A stretch of DNA of 21,133 nt, from NCBI GenBank assembly GCA_031287585.1, contig JAITST010000007.1, positions 1 to 21,133 on the forward strand, in the 5' to 3' direction. Under the pieces are notes generated by a model that had not been told where the DNA came from, did no database searches, and worked only from the letters and a program-made list of their open reading frames with translations. Both the position numbers and the translations under genes were made by a program. The DNA is from Planctomycetaceae bacterium (GTDB lineage: Bacteria; Planctomycetota; Planctomycetia; Pirellulales; Thermoguttaceae). Below are positions 1 through 7,439 of the stretch, in pieces. Each line of letters starts with the position of its first letter. The stretch's first letter is position 1.

Positions 1-2
1 TC

Positions 3-347
3 CGATCGTCGGCGCGTTTGTCTTGCGGTGCTTCGGTAGTTAGTTTGGATAACACGGTCTCGCTTGCTGTTTCCGCTGAAATGAAAAATTATCAGGGAAA
101 CTATCGTAAGTATGGTACTTTGGTTCGTGGCGGAGTTGGTAAACAACGTGACGATAGTAAACCGTCAGAAATGATTTTGGTTTGCGGCGATGTTGACGCG
201 ATTTGTTCGACGGACAAATTTGAAACGGTTGTTGTTGCGGAATTGTTGCCGTCTGTTTTTCAACGTTCTGAAAAGTATGCTTCGTCCGATTCTGATTCTA
301 AATTTGATTATGTATCCATAATTCTTACTGACCGCTGTCGGAATTGA
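3..347 (+). CDS. C-terminal part of an unrecognised protein (runs off left edge)
   Basis: The reading frame is open from the first complete codon at position 3 to a TGA at 345-347, so about 114 residues of a larger protein are probably present. The first start-like codon inside the window is a TTG at 18, with no ribosome binding site visible, and I do not take it as the real start. The segment alternates beta-like hydrophobic stretches (MILVCGDVDAI, VVVAELLPSVF) with polar loops and has no membrane segment. I do not recognise a family. It reads in the same direction as the next gene at 489, about 140 bases away. Confidence 0.45.
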   Translation, partial: RSSARLSCGASVVSLDNTVSLAVSAEMKNYQGNYRKYGTLVRGGVGKQRDDSKPSEMILVCGDVDAICSTDKFETVVVAELLPSVFQRSEKYASSDSDSKFDYVSIILTDRCRN

Positions 348-448
348 TTTCTTTCCGGTTTTGTTTGTAGCGTGGGTTGTTTTCACGTTGTGAATATCAA
401 TTCAGAGCGTGTGTAATTTTTTTCACAGACCTCCACTGCAAGTTTTGG

Positions 449-461
449 ACGTTACTAACGT
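449..461. promoter_or_regulatory. Perfect 13-bp palindrome ahead of the DUF1559 gene
   Basis: ACGTTA-C-TAACGT is a perfect inverted repeat centred on position 455, with its right edge 27 bases before the ATG at 489. Its size and place suit an operator for a dimeric regulator, but no regulator or second copy is visible here. Seen directly; function inferred. Confidence 0.25.
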
Positions 462-488
462 GTTTCTAACTTAACCGAAAGAATTATT

Positions 489-1532
489 ATGAGATACAAT
501 ACTTTTTCAAAAGCATTTACACTTGTTGAATTATTGGTGGTGATAGCCATCATTGGTGTTTTGATTGCGTTGCTCTTGCCGGCAGTTCAGGCGGCGAGAG
601 AATCGGCACGCAGGATGCAGTGCAGCAATAACCTCAAACAATGGGGACTTGCACTGCAAAATTACCACGATACAAACAACGCCCTTCCGCGAATGAATTT
701 GGTAACCTCGTGGGCGGATTATCCGTCGGGCAATACGGATATTTCCGTGTTCGTCCGCTTGTGTCCATTCATTGAGGCAGGCAGTATCCTGAGTATTATT
801 CCGTCAGGCATTCCGGTTTATACGAACAAGTCGGGTATGCACCCCGATATGGTTCTTATTCTGGGCGTTCAGTTGCCGCCTTTACGTTGCCCCAGTGAAT
901 CAGAACCTTGGCAAGTTCTCGTGGGAACGGCAGGACCTGACCCTAACGGAATGAAACCGGCAACCTCAACCAATTACGTGGTATGTAATGGAACGGCAAT
1001 CAATGGTTACTACGACATTGCCAATGTTCCAAACTTTGACGGACTATTCAGTTTTAAGACAACAGGAATGGAACAGATGAGTGATGGAACAAGTAACACG
1101 CTTGCGTTTTCCGAAACACTGATAGGTTTCGGTACAGACCCGGGAGCCGCGATAAATAACCGGAAGGTGTGGCGGCGGCAGTATTTCGTTGACAAGGCAG
1201 GTGGTGACGCTAGCAGCGGGTACGAGAATGTTGACTTGCTCGCTGCCGCACAAGCAGCGCCGCCGGTAGGTTCTACGAGCCGCGGCTCACCTTGGGTTTC
1301 TTCACGCGGTACCGCAACCGGTTTCTCCGCTTACTACACACCGAATTACGGTGCGCCGGGAAACTGGATACGGGCGGCGGCAAATTCAAACTACAACTTC
1401 ACCAGCAGTAATCACACCAGCGGAGTTGGTGCGTGTTACGGCGACGGCAGTATTCACTTCATTTCAGATACGATTGAATTGAATGTTTGGCGGGCGTTAA
1501 GTACGTGCGCGGGCGGTGAGGCAGCGAACTAA
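489..1532 (+). CDS. DUF1559 protein with prepilin-type N-terminal cleavage/methylation motif
   Basis: This 347-residue protein has the hallmark planctomycete DUF1559 architecture. Residues 7-35 (SKA-FTLVELLVVIA onward) form a type IV pilin-like signal and hydrophobic helix. They are followed by the conserved PAVQAARESARRMQC and SNNLKQ segment, a long variable region, and the C-terminal SSNHTSGVGACYGDGSIHF motif near residues 305-325. Cleavage by prepilin peptidase would fall before FTLVE, with alanine rather than the usual glycine at position -1. Such proteins are thought to be exported and pseudopilin-like, and planctomycete genomes carry many paralogues; the exact role is unknown. The ATG at 489 is chosen because it places the signal correctly, although only a weak GAAAG precedes it. 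A GC-rich hairpin follows the stop, so it is probably a single-gene transcript. Confidence 0.93.
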   Translation: MRYNTFSKAFTLVELLVVIAIIGVLIALLLPAVQAARESARRMQCSNNLKQWGLALQNYHDTNNALPRMNLVTSWADYPSGNTDISVFVRLCPFIEAGSILSIIPSGIPVYTNKSGMHPDMVLILGVQLPPLRCPSESEPWQVLVGTAGPDPNGMKPATSTNYVVCNGTAINGYYDIANVPNFDGLFSFKTTGMEQMSDGTSNTLAFSETLIGFGTDPGAAINNRKVWRRQYFVDKAGGDASSGYENVDLLAAAQAAPPVGSTSRGSPWVSSRGTATGFSAYYTPNYGAPGNWIRAAANSNYNFTSSNHTSGVGACYGDGSIHFISDTIELNVWRALSTCAGGEAAN

Positions 1533-1558
1533 TCGTAACGTGTAGTTTGTTTTTCGTA

Positions 1559-1582
1559 GGGGCGGGCTTACGTGTTCGCCCC
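1559..1582 (+). terminator. GC-rich hairpin after the DUF1559 gene (terminator or dispersed palindrome)
   Basis: GGGGCG (1559-1564) pairs with CGCCCC (1577-1582), and two G-T pairs can extend the stem inward. It starts 26 bases past the stop codon. No run of T follows, so termination is only possible. GTAGGGGCGGG...CGCCCC resembles short palindromes that are dispersed between genes in many bacteria. Confidence 0.4.
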
Positions 1583-1626
1583 AATGTATGTCTGTTTTAC
1601 AACAACAATTTAACATAGTTTATATC

Positions 1627-2347
1627 ATGACAAACTTTTCTGTAGAAGTATCGAACTTATCGAAAACATACCGCTCACGCTCGCGTTTGCGAAGCGGTGA
1701 CGTTACTGCCGTTTGCGACATTTCACTCAAAGTCTCCGGCGGCGAGTTTTTTACAGTCGTTGGTGCGTCAGGGTCTGGAAAAAGCACTCTGTTACACTTG
1801 ATTGCCGGACTTACCGAGCCGACAACCGGAAGCGTTCACGTGAACGATGTCAATTTGTTCTCGCTAACCGATTCGCAACGAACAAAATTCCGATTACGAA
1901 ACATCGGAATAATTTTTCAAGCGTTCAATCTAATTCCAACTTTGACCGCCAAAGAAAACATCTTGTTACCGTCACTAATTGACGGACACCGCAAAGCGAC
2001 CAAAGACGAAATTGACCACTTGTTAAATACTCTTGAACTTTACGAACGCCGTGACCATCGTCCCGATTCATTGAGCGGCGGCGAGCAACAACGTGTCGCT
2101 ATCGGACGCGCACTGCTAATGTCGCCCGCTTTGATAATCGCCGACGAACCAACTGGTAATCTTGACGGTCAACAGCGAAAAACTCTGTGAATTGCTCCGC
2201 GAATTGTGTGACAGAGAAAAACGTACTATCGTTCTGGTGACACACGAAAAAAGTGTTGCTGATTGGGGAGACCGGTGTATCACGCTCAAAGACGGACGAA
2301 TTGTTGACCAAACAATTTCAGACCGCAGGAAGGAGAGTATTCAATGA
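1627..2347 (+). pseudogene. ABC exporter ATP-binding subunit (MacB/LolD-like), frameshifted
   Basis: The ATPase of a MacB/LolD-type exporter, meant to power the FtsX-like permease that follows. Counting from the ATG at 1627, frame one has Walker A GASGSGKS (residues 46-53), Q-loop IIFQAFNLIP, signature LSGGEQQR (from 149) and Walker B LIIADE (169-174), then reaches TGA at 2188-2190. The missing C-terminus (VNSEKLCELLRELC, then the H-loop VTHE with His at 2243-2245) continues in the next frame and ends at 2347. The break lies at about 2161-2175, right after GNLD. Family proteins have about one more residue between NLD and VNSE, so loss of two bases (for example GACTCGGTC to GACGGTC) fits best. 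A start 39 bases upstream at 1588 is open but adds unconserved residues. ATGA at 2344-2347 joins the stop to the permease start. This could be a real mutation or a sequencing or assembly error. Confidence 0.85.
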
Positions 2348-5289
2348 CTTTGCTCCTGAAACTAATTTTGCGCGAGGCGTGGTATCACCGCGGACGGATT
2401 TCGCTTGCGGTAATTGCGACGATGGCAATGTCGTGTATGGTCGTTTGGCTCATCGGGAGTATTGACCTCGTGATGTTGCAATTCGAGCAGGACGGCGAAC
2501 ACTATCTCGGTAACTATCACGTTGCGATGATTCCGGTACGTGATACAGTTGCCGCCGCACCGTCAACGCAAACGCAAAAACAACCGCCTGCGCCGCTCTT
2601 TGTCGAGCCGGATGTCATTGACGATTTGAGGAAGAACGAACTCGTGATGCAGGTTTCACCCGCGCGGCAAATTCGTAACACGATGGCGAAGTGGACTGAC
2701 GACCAAAGTGTGTTACGACGGCAACGTGCCGGAACAGGAATACCGATGGGCAGTCCGACTATCATCGGAATCGACACGACGGACTCGCCCTTTGAACTCG
2801 AAGATGGAAAGTGGTTTGCTGACGATAGCAAGTCCGCCGAACCCGCAATGGAAGGCGTTATCGGGACTACTGCCGCCAAGAGTTTGCGAGTTTGGGGTGA
2901 AGATAATAATGCTCCGGTGAAAGTCGGAGATTTTGTCGCGGTGCGTATCGAACAAGCGGAGTACAAGATTAAAGTTGTCGGAACTGTCGAGCAAAAACTC
3001 GGCGGCGCATTCGGTGGTTCCGGCGGCATTACGCCTGCTGTTGGTGCTTTGTACGTCTCTCCGGAGACAGCGGAAAAAATCAAACCGCAAGACGAAAACG
3101 TAAAAGGTAAAGCACAGTATTTGTACGTTCGATTGCGGGACGGTGCTAATGTGCGGCAGTTCAAAGAGAATTGGAAAAAACATTTATCCGCCGCGAACAT
3201 CACGATGAAATTCATTGACGCGAACGACATTCAGGAAACGCTCAACAAACAACGCGGACGCAGTACGGTCGGCTTGGTTAGCGGAGCGGCTTCGATAAAT
3301 TCGATTATAATTTTTTCGACGCTCGTTTCAATTCTCATCGTGTTTACCGCGTTGAGTATGGGCGTGAATGAACGCTCACGAGTTTTTGCGATGTTGCGGA
3401 CAGTCGGAATGTCGCGGTGGAAAATTGCTTTCCTCATTTTCGGTGAAAGTATCATATTATGCTTACTCGGCTGGGTCGGCGGAATGGCGGCTGGTTGGTT
3501 CGTGTTACAGTTGTCAGTTTGGTTACAACCCGGCGCGTTTGGAACGGGTAAAATCGTTTCGCTCGGAATGACATCCGTTTCGACATCAGGAATCGCGGCA
3601 CTCATCGGTTCGCTGCTCGCCGCGATTATACCGGCTTGGCGCGGGGCGTGTATTCAGCCGCTCGAAGGAATGAATCGCGGCTACATTTACTCGTTAGAAA
3701 AAAAGTGGTTCATTGTTTGTGGTATCGTTGGCGTATTGTTTTTGACAATCAATCCGTTCATCTGTTACTACGAGCCGCTTGCGAAAGGCAGTGAACTGCG
3801 TCAATTTTTATACACGTTCATTGGTCTGCCAACACAACTCGGCGGCTTCGTACTACTAACGCCGCTGGTTATTTTGCTGACGGAGATTTGCTTCACGCCG
3901 TTGATTGCCGCGTTGTTGAATGTTCGCGGGGAATTACTCGCGAAACAGTTGAGCAGTAACCTTTGGCGAACACTCGGTACCGCGATTGCGTTGTGTATCG
4001 GCTTGGGAGTGTATTCGTTCCTTGAAATTGCGGGCTATTCGATGCTTGTGCCGTTCACTCATTCCAAAACGTTACCGAATACGCTAGTGACGTTCTTGCC
4101 GACAGGTTTACCGTACTCGGAAATTGAAACTGTTCAGAAATTAGACGGTATAGATTCGTCACGGTTTTTATCTATTGCGTTGGAGCAACCCTTGTTTTCG
4201 CGGGAGCAGTCACAGCAATTTTTGGCAAACGGAATGTCGGAGATGCAGACAAACGCTGGTGTAGTTGTTTTCGGATTGAACATTTCGGAAGCGTTTGAGA
4301 AACGTCCAGACGGCAGCCGTCCGTTGGTTGTTGTTGATTTTGTCGAAGGAACGTTAGCATCGGCGTTAGAAAAATTGAAAACCGGCGAACGATATTGTAT
4401 CGTGCCGGATTCGTTTGCCTTCCGTGCGGGCTTACACGTTGGCGATAAACTGAAACTGTTACCACATCAAGAAACGCCGCGGTTTTTTGGCGGCGGCGGA
4501 CGCGGTCGCGGCGGAATGGCGGCGGCACAACAGCAGCCGATAGAGTATGAAATTTGCGGGGTCTGCTCGGTTCCGGGCTGGCTCTGGATGGCGAAATTGA
4601 GTGGTGTACGAAAATATGGTTATCGTTCCGGTGCTTTGATGTTTGCTCCTTATGAAACAGTGAAGAACGATTTTCATATTAACGATGCCGCTTACTTTTG
4701 GTTTGACCGAGTACTGGATACCAACGGTAAGCCGACAGTTTCCGATGCGGATTTGGAACGTTCGTTGCAAATGTTAGCGGACGAAAATTCGGGGAAGAAG
4801 TCGGATTCGGTGGAACGCCCGATGGTCAAGGTGAGTTCGCGTGAGTATCTGACGGGACAGGTAAATGACCGTGCCGACGAAGTGATTCAGGCAGCATCGC
4901 GAATGCCGTTGATTTTGCTGGCGATTTCGTCAATCGGAATGATGGGAACGATAGCGGCATCAATACGTGCGAGGCGTTTTGAACTCGGTGTGCTGCGGAG
5001 CTTGGGGATTACACGTTTCGGCTTATTCCGTTTGATTTTAGCGGAAGCGTTATTGATTTCCATTGCGGCAATCATCATCGCGTTGGGCTTCGGCGTACTG
5101 GGCGGTTGGTGTTTCATCGGTTTGATGCGTTACGTCTCGTTCTTCGGCGGCTTCGTTTCGCCGTTGACAATACCGGTATTTTACCTGTCGATTGGGCTTT
5201 TCGTAACGATAACGTTATGTTTGTTGGCAGCGTTAGCACCAGCGTTACTAGCGGGAAGAACAGATATTGCGGCGTTGTTACGCGAGTAA
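2344..5289 (+). CDS. ABC transporter permease with two FtsX-like domains
   Basis: A 981-residue inner-membrane permease of the MacB/FtsX superfamily. An N-terminal membrane helix (about residues 17-38) is followed by a large periplasmic domain. The first FtsX-type membrane domain starts near residue 318 (ALSMGVNERSRVFAMLRTVG), further helices lie around 455-565, a second periplasmic domain follows, and a second FtsX domain starts near 853 (RARRFELGVLRSLGITR). The ExxxLRxxG coupling-helix pattern in both halves is typical of this group, which uses ATP to move or extract lipids, lipoproteins or peptides at the envelope rather than pumping through a classical channel. A Gly/Arg-rich stretch (GGGGRGRGG, near 714-723) sits in the second periplasmic domain. 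The start overlaps the ATPase stop as ATGA, implying translational coupling. The substrate is unknown, and if the upstream frameshift is real the permease lacks its encoded ATPase. Confidence 0.9.
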   Translation: MTLLLKLILREAWYHRGRISLAVIATMAMSCMVVWLIGSIDLVMLQFEQDGEHYLGNYHVAMIPVRDTVAAAPSTQTQKQPPAPLFVEPDVIDDLRKNELVMQVSPARQIRNTMAKWTDDQSVLRRQRAGTGIPMGSPTIIGIDTTDSPFELEDGKWFADDSKSAEPAMEGVIGTTAAKSLRVWGEDNNAPVKVGDFVAVRIEQAEYKIKVVGTVEQKLGGAFGGSGGITPAVGALYVSPETAEKIKPQDENVKGKAQYLYVRLRDGANVRQFKENWKKHLSAANITMKFIDANDIQETLNKQRGRSTVGLVSGAASINSIIIFSTLVSILIVFTALSMGVNERSRVFAMLRTVGMSRWKIAFLIFGESIILCLLGWVGGMAAGWFVLQLSVWLQPGAFGTGKIVSLGMTSVSTSGIAALIGSLLAAIIPAWRGACIQPLEGMNRGYIYSLEKKWFIVCGIVGVLFLTINPFICYYEPLAKGSELRQFLYTFIGLPTQLGGFVLLTPLVILLTEICFTPLIAALLNVRGELLAKQLSSNLWRTLGTAIALCIGLGVYSFLEIAGYSMLVPFTHSKTLPNTLVTFLPTGLPYSEIETVQKLDGIDSSRFLSIALEQPLFSREQSQQFLANGMSEMQTNAGVVVFGLNISEAFEKRPDGSRPLVVVDFVEGTLASALEKLKTGERYCIVPDSFAFRAGLHVGDKLKLLPHQETPRFFGGGGRGRGGMAAAQQQPIEYEICGVCSVPGWLWMAKLSGVRKYGYRSGALMFAPYETVKNDFHINDAAYFWFDRVLDTNGKPTVSDADLERSLQMLADENSGKKSDSVERPMVKVSSREYLTGQVNDRADEVIQAASRMPLILLAISSIGMMGTIAASIRARRFELGVLRSLGITRFGLFRLILAEALLISIAAIIIALGFGVLGGWCFIGLMRYVSFFGGFVSPLTIPVFYLSIGLFVTITLCLLAALAPALLAGRTDIAALLRE

Positions 5290-5315
5290 CGCAATCGCAA
5301 TGTGATACTGTATTA

Positions 5316-5335
5316 CCGTCGGTTTTGACTGACGG
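5316..5335 (+). terminator. Short hairpin downstream of the permease gene
   Basis: CCGTCGGT and ACTGACGG form an 8-bp stem (one G-T pair) with a TTTG loop, 27 bases after the permease stop. It is followed by AATATGTTTG rather than a T run, so it is at best a weak terminator or a transcript-stabilising hairpin. Confidence 0.3.
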
Positions 5336-5412
5336 AATATGTTTGAATTTACCCCTATCGGAGTTAATTCAGTTTTCAAACAAGTTTACTATTTTTTAAC
5401 CATTTTTCTTAC

Positions 5413-5417
5413 AGGAG
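5413..5417 (+). promoter_or_regulatory. Ribosome binding site deciding the start at 5426
   Basis: AGGAG lies 8 bases before the ATG at 5426. It is the clearest Shine-Dalgarno site in the window and settles the start against an open in-frame extension to 5339. Confidence 0.8.
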
Positions 5418-5425
5418 AAAAAATT

Positions 5426-6676
5426 ATGAAACGTTTATTTATTTCACTATTCATCGTTCTAACGCCGTTCACACTTGCGGATGAAACGGAAACTTTACGT
5501 CAATCGTTGATTGCCAAAGGTGTAGCGTACTTGCGTAAGACACAGGAGCCAGCGGGCGGTTGGTCGATTCGTGCTGGTGCGGGACCGAGTTCGGTCATCG
5601 TTACCGGTTTACTTGACGCTGGTGTTAAAGTTGACGACCCGTTGATCAAACACGCAATTGAATATATCAATGTGACAGTGCAGCCCGATGGCGGTATCTA
5701 CTCGCCGGGCGGTCATTATCAGACTTACGAAACGTCGCTCGGTATTATGGCGTTTGCGGCGGTGAACAAACGTTTGAAGGACGCGGACGGCAAGGCACCT
5801 TACGACGAACTACTCAAAAAAGCCGAAGCATACCTGCGGAAATCGCAATACACTGCGGCAAACGATAACGTCATTAACGAGGCATATAGAGGCGGTATTG
5901 GTTACGGACAAGGTCAACAAAATATGCGTCCAGACTTGTCGAATGTACATTATTTTCTTGATGCGTTAGAAGCACTCGATGTGCCGTCGAACGATCCTGC
6001 TGTACAAGAAGCGTTAAAGTTTGTGTCGCGATGTCAGAACCTTGAGTCAGAGTACAACACTGCGGAGTGGGCGAAGAAAGCACCGGACGGCGGATTTATT
6101 TATGTCGTAACAGAAGGTGACCAATCGCAGACGGCACAATCACGCGGTGAAGGTTTTAGTGGTCGCGGAGGTGCGGGCGGAGCCAGTGGCGAAGGACGCG
6201 GTGCGGGCATTGGCGGCGGTGAAGGTCGCGGCGGTGCTGGTACTCCGAGCGGGCTTGGCGGGAATCTTGGCGGTGGACAAGGACAAGGCGGACAGGGATT
6301 ACGTTCGTATGCGTCGATGACTTATGCCGGTTTGAAGAGTATGATTTACGCCGGTGTAACGAAGGACGACAAACGTGTGAAGGCGGCGTTTGAGTGGGCG
6401 AAGAAGAATTACGACCTAACGCAAAATCCCGGTATGGGTGCGAACGGTTTGTACTATTACTATCAGGTACTATCCAAAACGCTGGACACGATGGACTTAA
6501 AAGAGATGGAAGACGCACAAGGTAAAAAACACGATTGGCGAAAGGAACTGGTAGAAGAACTAGCCAAACGTCAAAACCCGGACGGCAGTTGGCGAAACGT
6601 CGCCACCCGCTGGATGGAAGGAGACCCCAATCTGGTAACCGGCTACGTAATGATGGTGCTGGCAGATTGCGAATAA
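5426..6676 (+). CDS. Secreted alpha/alpha-toroid protein (prenyltransferase/squalene oxidase-type repeats)
   Basis: A 416-residue protein with a signal peptide (residues 1-18, cleavage after TLA). The mature part carries repeats of the terpene cyclase/prenyltransferase alpha-alpha barrel type: AYLRKTQEPAGGWS near 34-47, QPDGGIYSPGG near 88-98, APDGGFIY near 220, and NPDGSWRN near 385. No DxDD motif or other cyclase catalytic signature is visible, so it should not be called a squalene-hopene cyclase. Planctomycetes encode many such secreted toroid proteins of unknown role, possibly binding ligands or polymers. Residues about 238-292 are a Gly/Arg/Ala-rich low-complexity insert between two repeats. 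The gene follows the ABC permease by 136 bases on the same strand, so co-transcription is possible but not shown. Confidence 0.82.
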   Translation: MKRLFISLFIVLTPFTLADETETLRQSLIAKGVAYLRKTQEPAGGWSIRAGAGPSSVIVTGLLDAGVKVDDPLIKHAIEYINVTVQPDGGIYSPGGHYQTYETSLGIMAFAAVNKRLKDADGKAPYDELLKKAEAYLRKSQYTAANDNVINEAYRGGIGYGQGQQNMRPDLSNVHYFLDALEALDVPSNDPAVQEALKFVSRCQNLESEYNTAEWAKKAPDGGFIYVVTEGDQSQTAQSRGEGFSGRGGAGGASGEGRGAGIGGGEGRGGAGTPSGLGGNLGGGQGQGGQGLRSYASMTYAGLKSMIYAGVTKDDKRVKAAFEWAKKNYDLTQNPGMGANGLYYYYQVLSKTLDTMDLKEMEDAQGKKHDWRKELVEELAKRQNPDGSWRNVATRWMEGDPNLVTGYVMMVLADCE

Positions 6677-6752
6677 AATAATGGGTGAATAACAAATAAA
6701 TGGTCAAAGTGTAATTTTCGCTTGCACTTGACCTGTAAAAATTAAACGGAGA

Positions 6753-6922
6753 GTGTTCACTTAAAGATAGTTTTTGTTATCCACAGTCTAAATTTGACAA
6801 TTTAAGCAAAATACAACATATAGAAAAGATAAAACACACCGTATTTTGTCACCTATACGCTGTATCTTATCTAATTTTAACGCCTTCGAGTTAAATACGT
6901 ATAACTATCTTTAAGTGAACAC
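6753..6922. repeat. 170-bp element bounded by perfect 20-bp inverted repeats (MITE-like)
   Basis: The 20 bases at 6753-6772 (GTGTTCACTTAAAG...) are the exact reverse complement of 6903-6922. The outer flanks stay loosely complementary (GGAGAGTG against CACACTCCCG). The 130-bp interior is AT-rich, has no credible open reading frame and does not continue the pairing. The layout resembles a non-autonomous transposable element or an excised IS remnant. I found no target-site duplication and no related transposase in the window. It occupies most of the 378-bp gap between the toroid gene and the next gene. Confidence 0.5.
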
Positions 6923-6952
6923 ACCCACACTCCCGTATTTTTTACCCCCCTA

Positions 6953-6981
6953 TTGATTTTCGATTTACATTCTTTTATACT
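6953..6981 (+). promoter_or_regulatory. Sigma70-type promoter for the small secreted protein
   Basis: TTGATT (6953-6958) and TATACT (6976-6981) are separated by 17 bases and match the bacterial housekeeping consensus at 4/6 and 5/6 positions. This would give a leader of roughly 65 bases before the ATG at 7055. The site sits just outside the 170-bp inverted-repeat element. Confidence 0.5.
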
Positions 6982-7054
6982 CGTTTACAACTTTGTGGAT
7001 ACGCACGATGCGTGTCCGGTTACAACTTTTACCTATTTACGAAAGGGTTGCTCA

Positions 7055-7321
7055 ATGAAAAAGTTTTTGTTTGCGAGTTTCGTTTGTTTTGTTCTTTGCG
7101 CGGCGAGTGTTGCTAACGCTCATTCGCCTGTTGTAATTGTTAGACCGCTTCCGCCGCCGGGTCCGGTTGCTTTTACTGTCCGCTCGCTGGTAGTGACGCT
7201 GCCGCCGTATCCAATCGCGCGTGAAGCACGGCTTGCTTATCGCGCGGACGTAGCGAAGGCGAGAGCGGATATTGCCGCGTACCGTTACGGAATACCTTAC
7301 AGTTACAGGTACAAAAGATAG
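7055..7321 (+). CDS. Small secreted protein, unknown function
   Basis: An 88-residue protein with a textbook signal peptide (MKKFLFASFVCFVLCAASVANA, cleavage after Ala22), leaving about 66 mature residues. The mature part has a proline-rich stretch (RPLPPPGPVAF), then a basic, tyrosine- and alanine-rich helix-prone tail (ARLAYRADVAKARADIAAYRYG) ending in SYRYKR. It has no cysteine pair and no lipobox. The ATG at 7055 is chosen because it begins the signal peptide and follows GAAAGGG at 7041-7047; an upstream open frame from 6953 overlaps the promoter. A promoter in front and a terminator behind make it a stand-alone unit. I do not recognise a family. The strong basic charge suggests it works in the periplasm or at the cell surface, which is inference. 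Confidence 0.72.
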   Translation: MKKFLFASFVCFVLCAASVANAHSPVVIVRPLPPPGPVAFTVRSLVVTLPPYPIAREARLAYRADVAKARADIAAYRYGIPYSYRYKR

Positions 7322-7351
7322 ACGCGATAAATAATTATCGCAGGTTTAGAG

Positions 7352-7384
7352 TCCCCGACGGGTTTATTCTGTCGGGGATTTTTA
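7352..7384 (+). terminator. Rho-independent terminator
   Basis: TCCCCGAC (7352-7359) pairs perfectly with GTCGGGGA (7371-7378) across an 11-base loop and is followed by TTTTTATT. It begins 30 bases after the stop of the small secreted protein and separates the plus-strand block from the convergent minus-strand block. Confidence 0.88.
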
Positions 7385-7439
7385 TTGTAAGTAACAGTCC
7401 AACGCAATCGTGTCCGGTATATTCTACACCGTAACACGC

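Noticed and set aside
2155..2190. Programmed +1 frameshifting in the ABC ATPase
   Set aside because: CTT GAC superficially recalls the prfB slip codon, but there is no stop codon right after it and no upstream Shine-Dalgarno-like stimulator, and programmed shifts are not known to me in this family.
2517..3230. A 237-codon minus-strand open frame opposite the ABC permease
   Set aside because: It is entirely antisense to the FtsX permease, rich in Cys/Ser/Arg and without recognisable motifs.
5426..6676. Squalene-hopene cyclase or other active terpene cyclase
   Set aside because: The toroid repeats are present, but DxDD and other catalytic motifs are absent, and the protein is short and has a Sec signal peptide.
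6156..6707. A 183-codon minus-strand open frame opposite the toroid gene
   Set aside because: It is the antisense of the glycine-rich insert and repeats, which gives artificial Ser/Arg/His/Pro-rich sequence.
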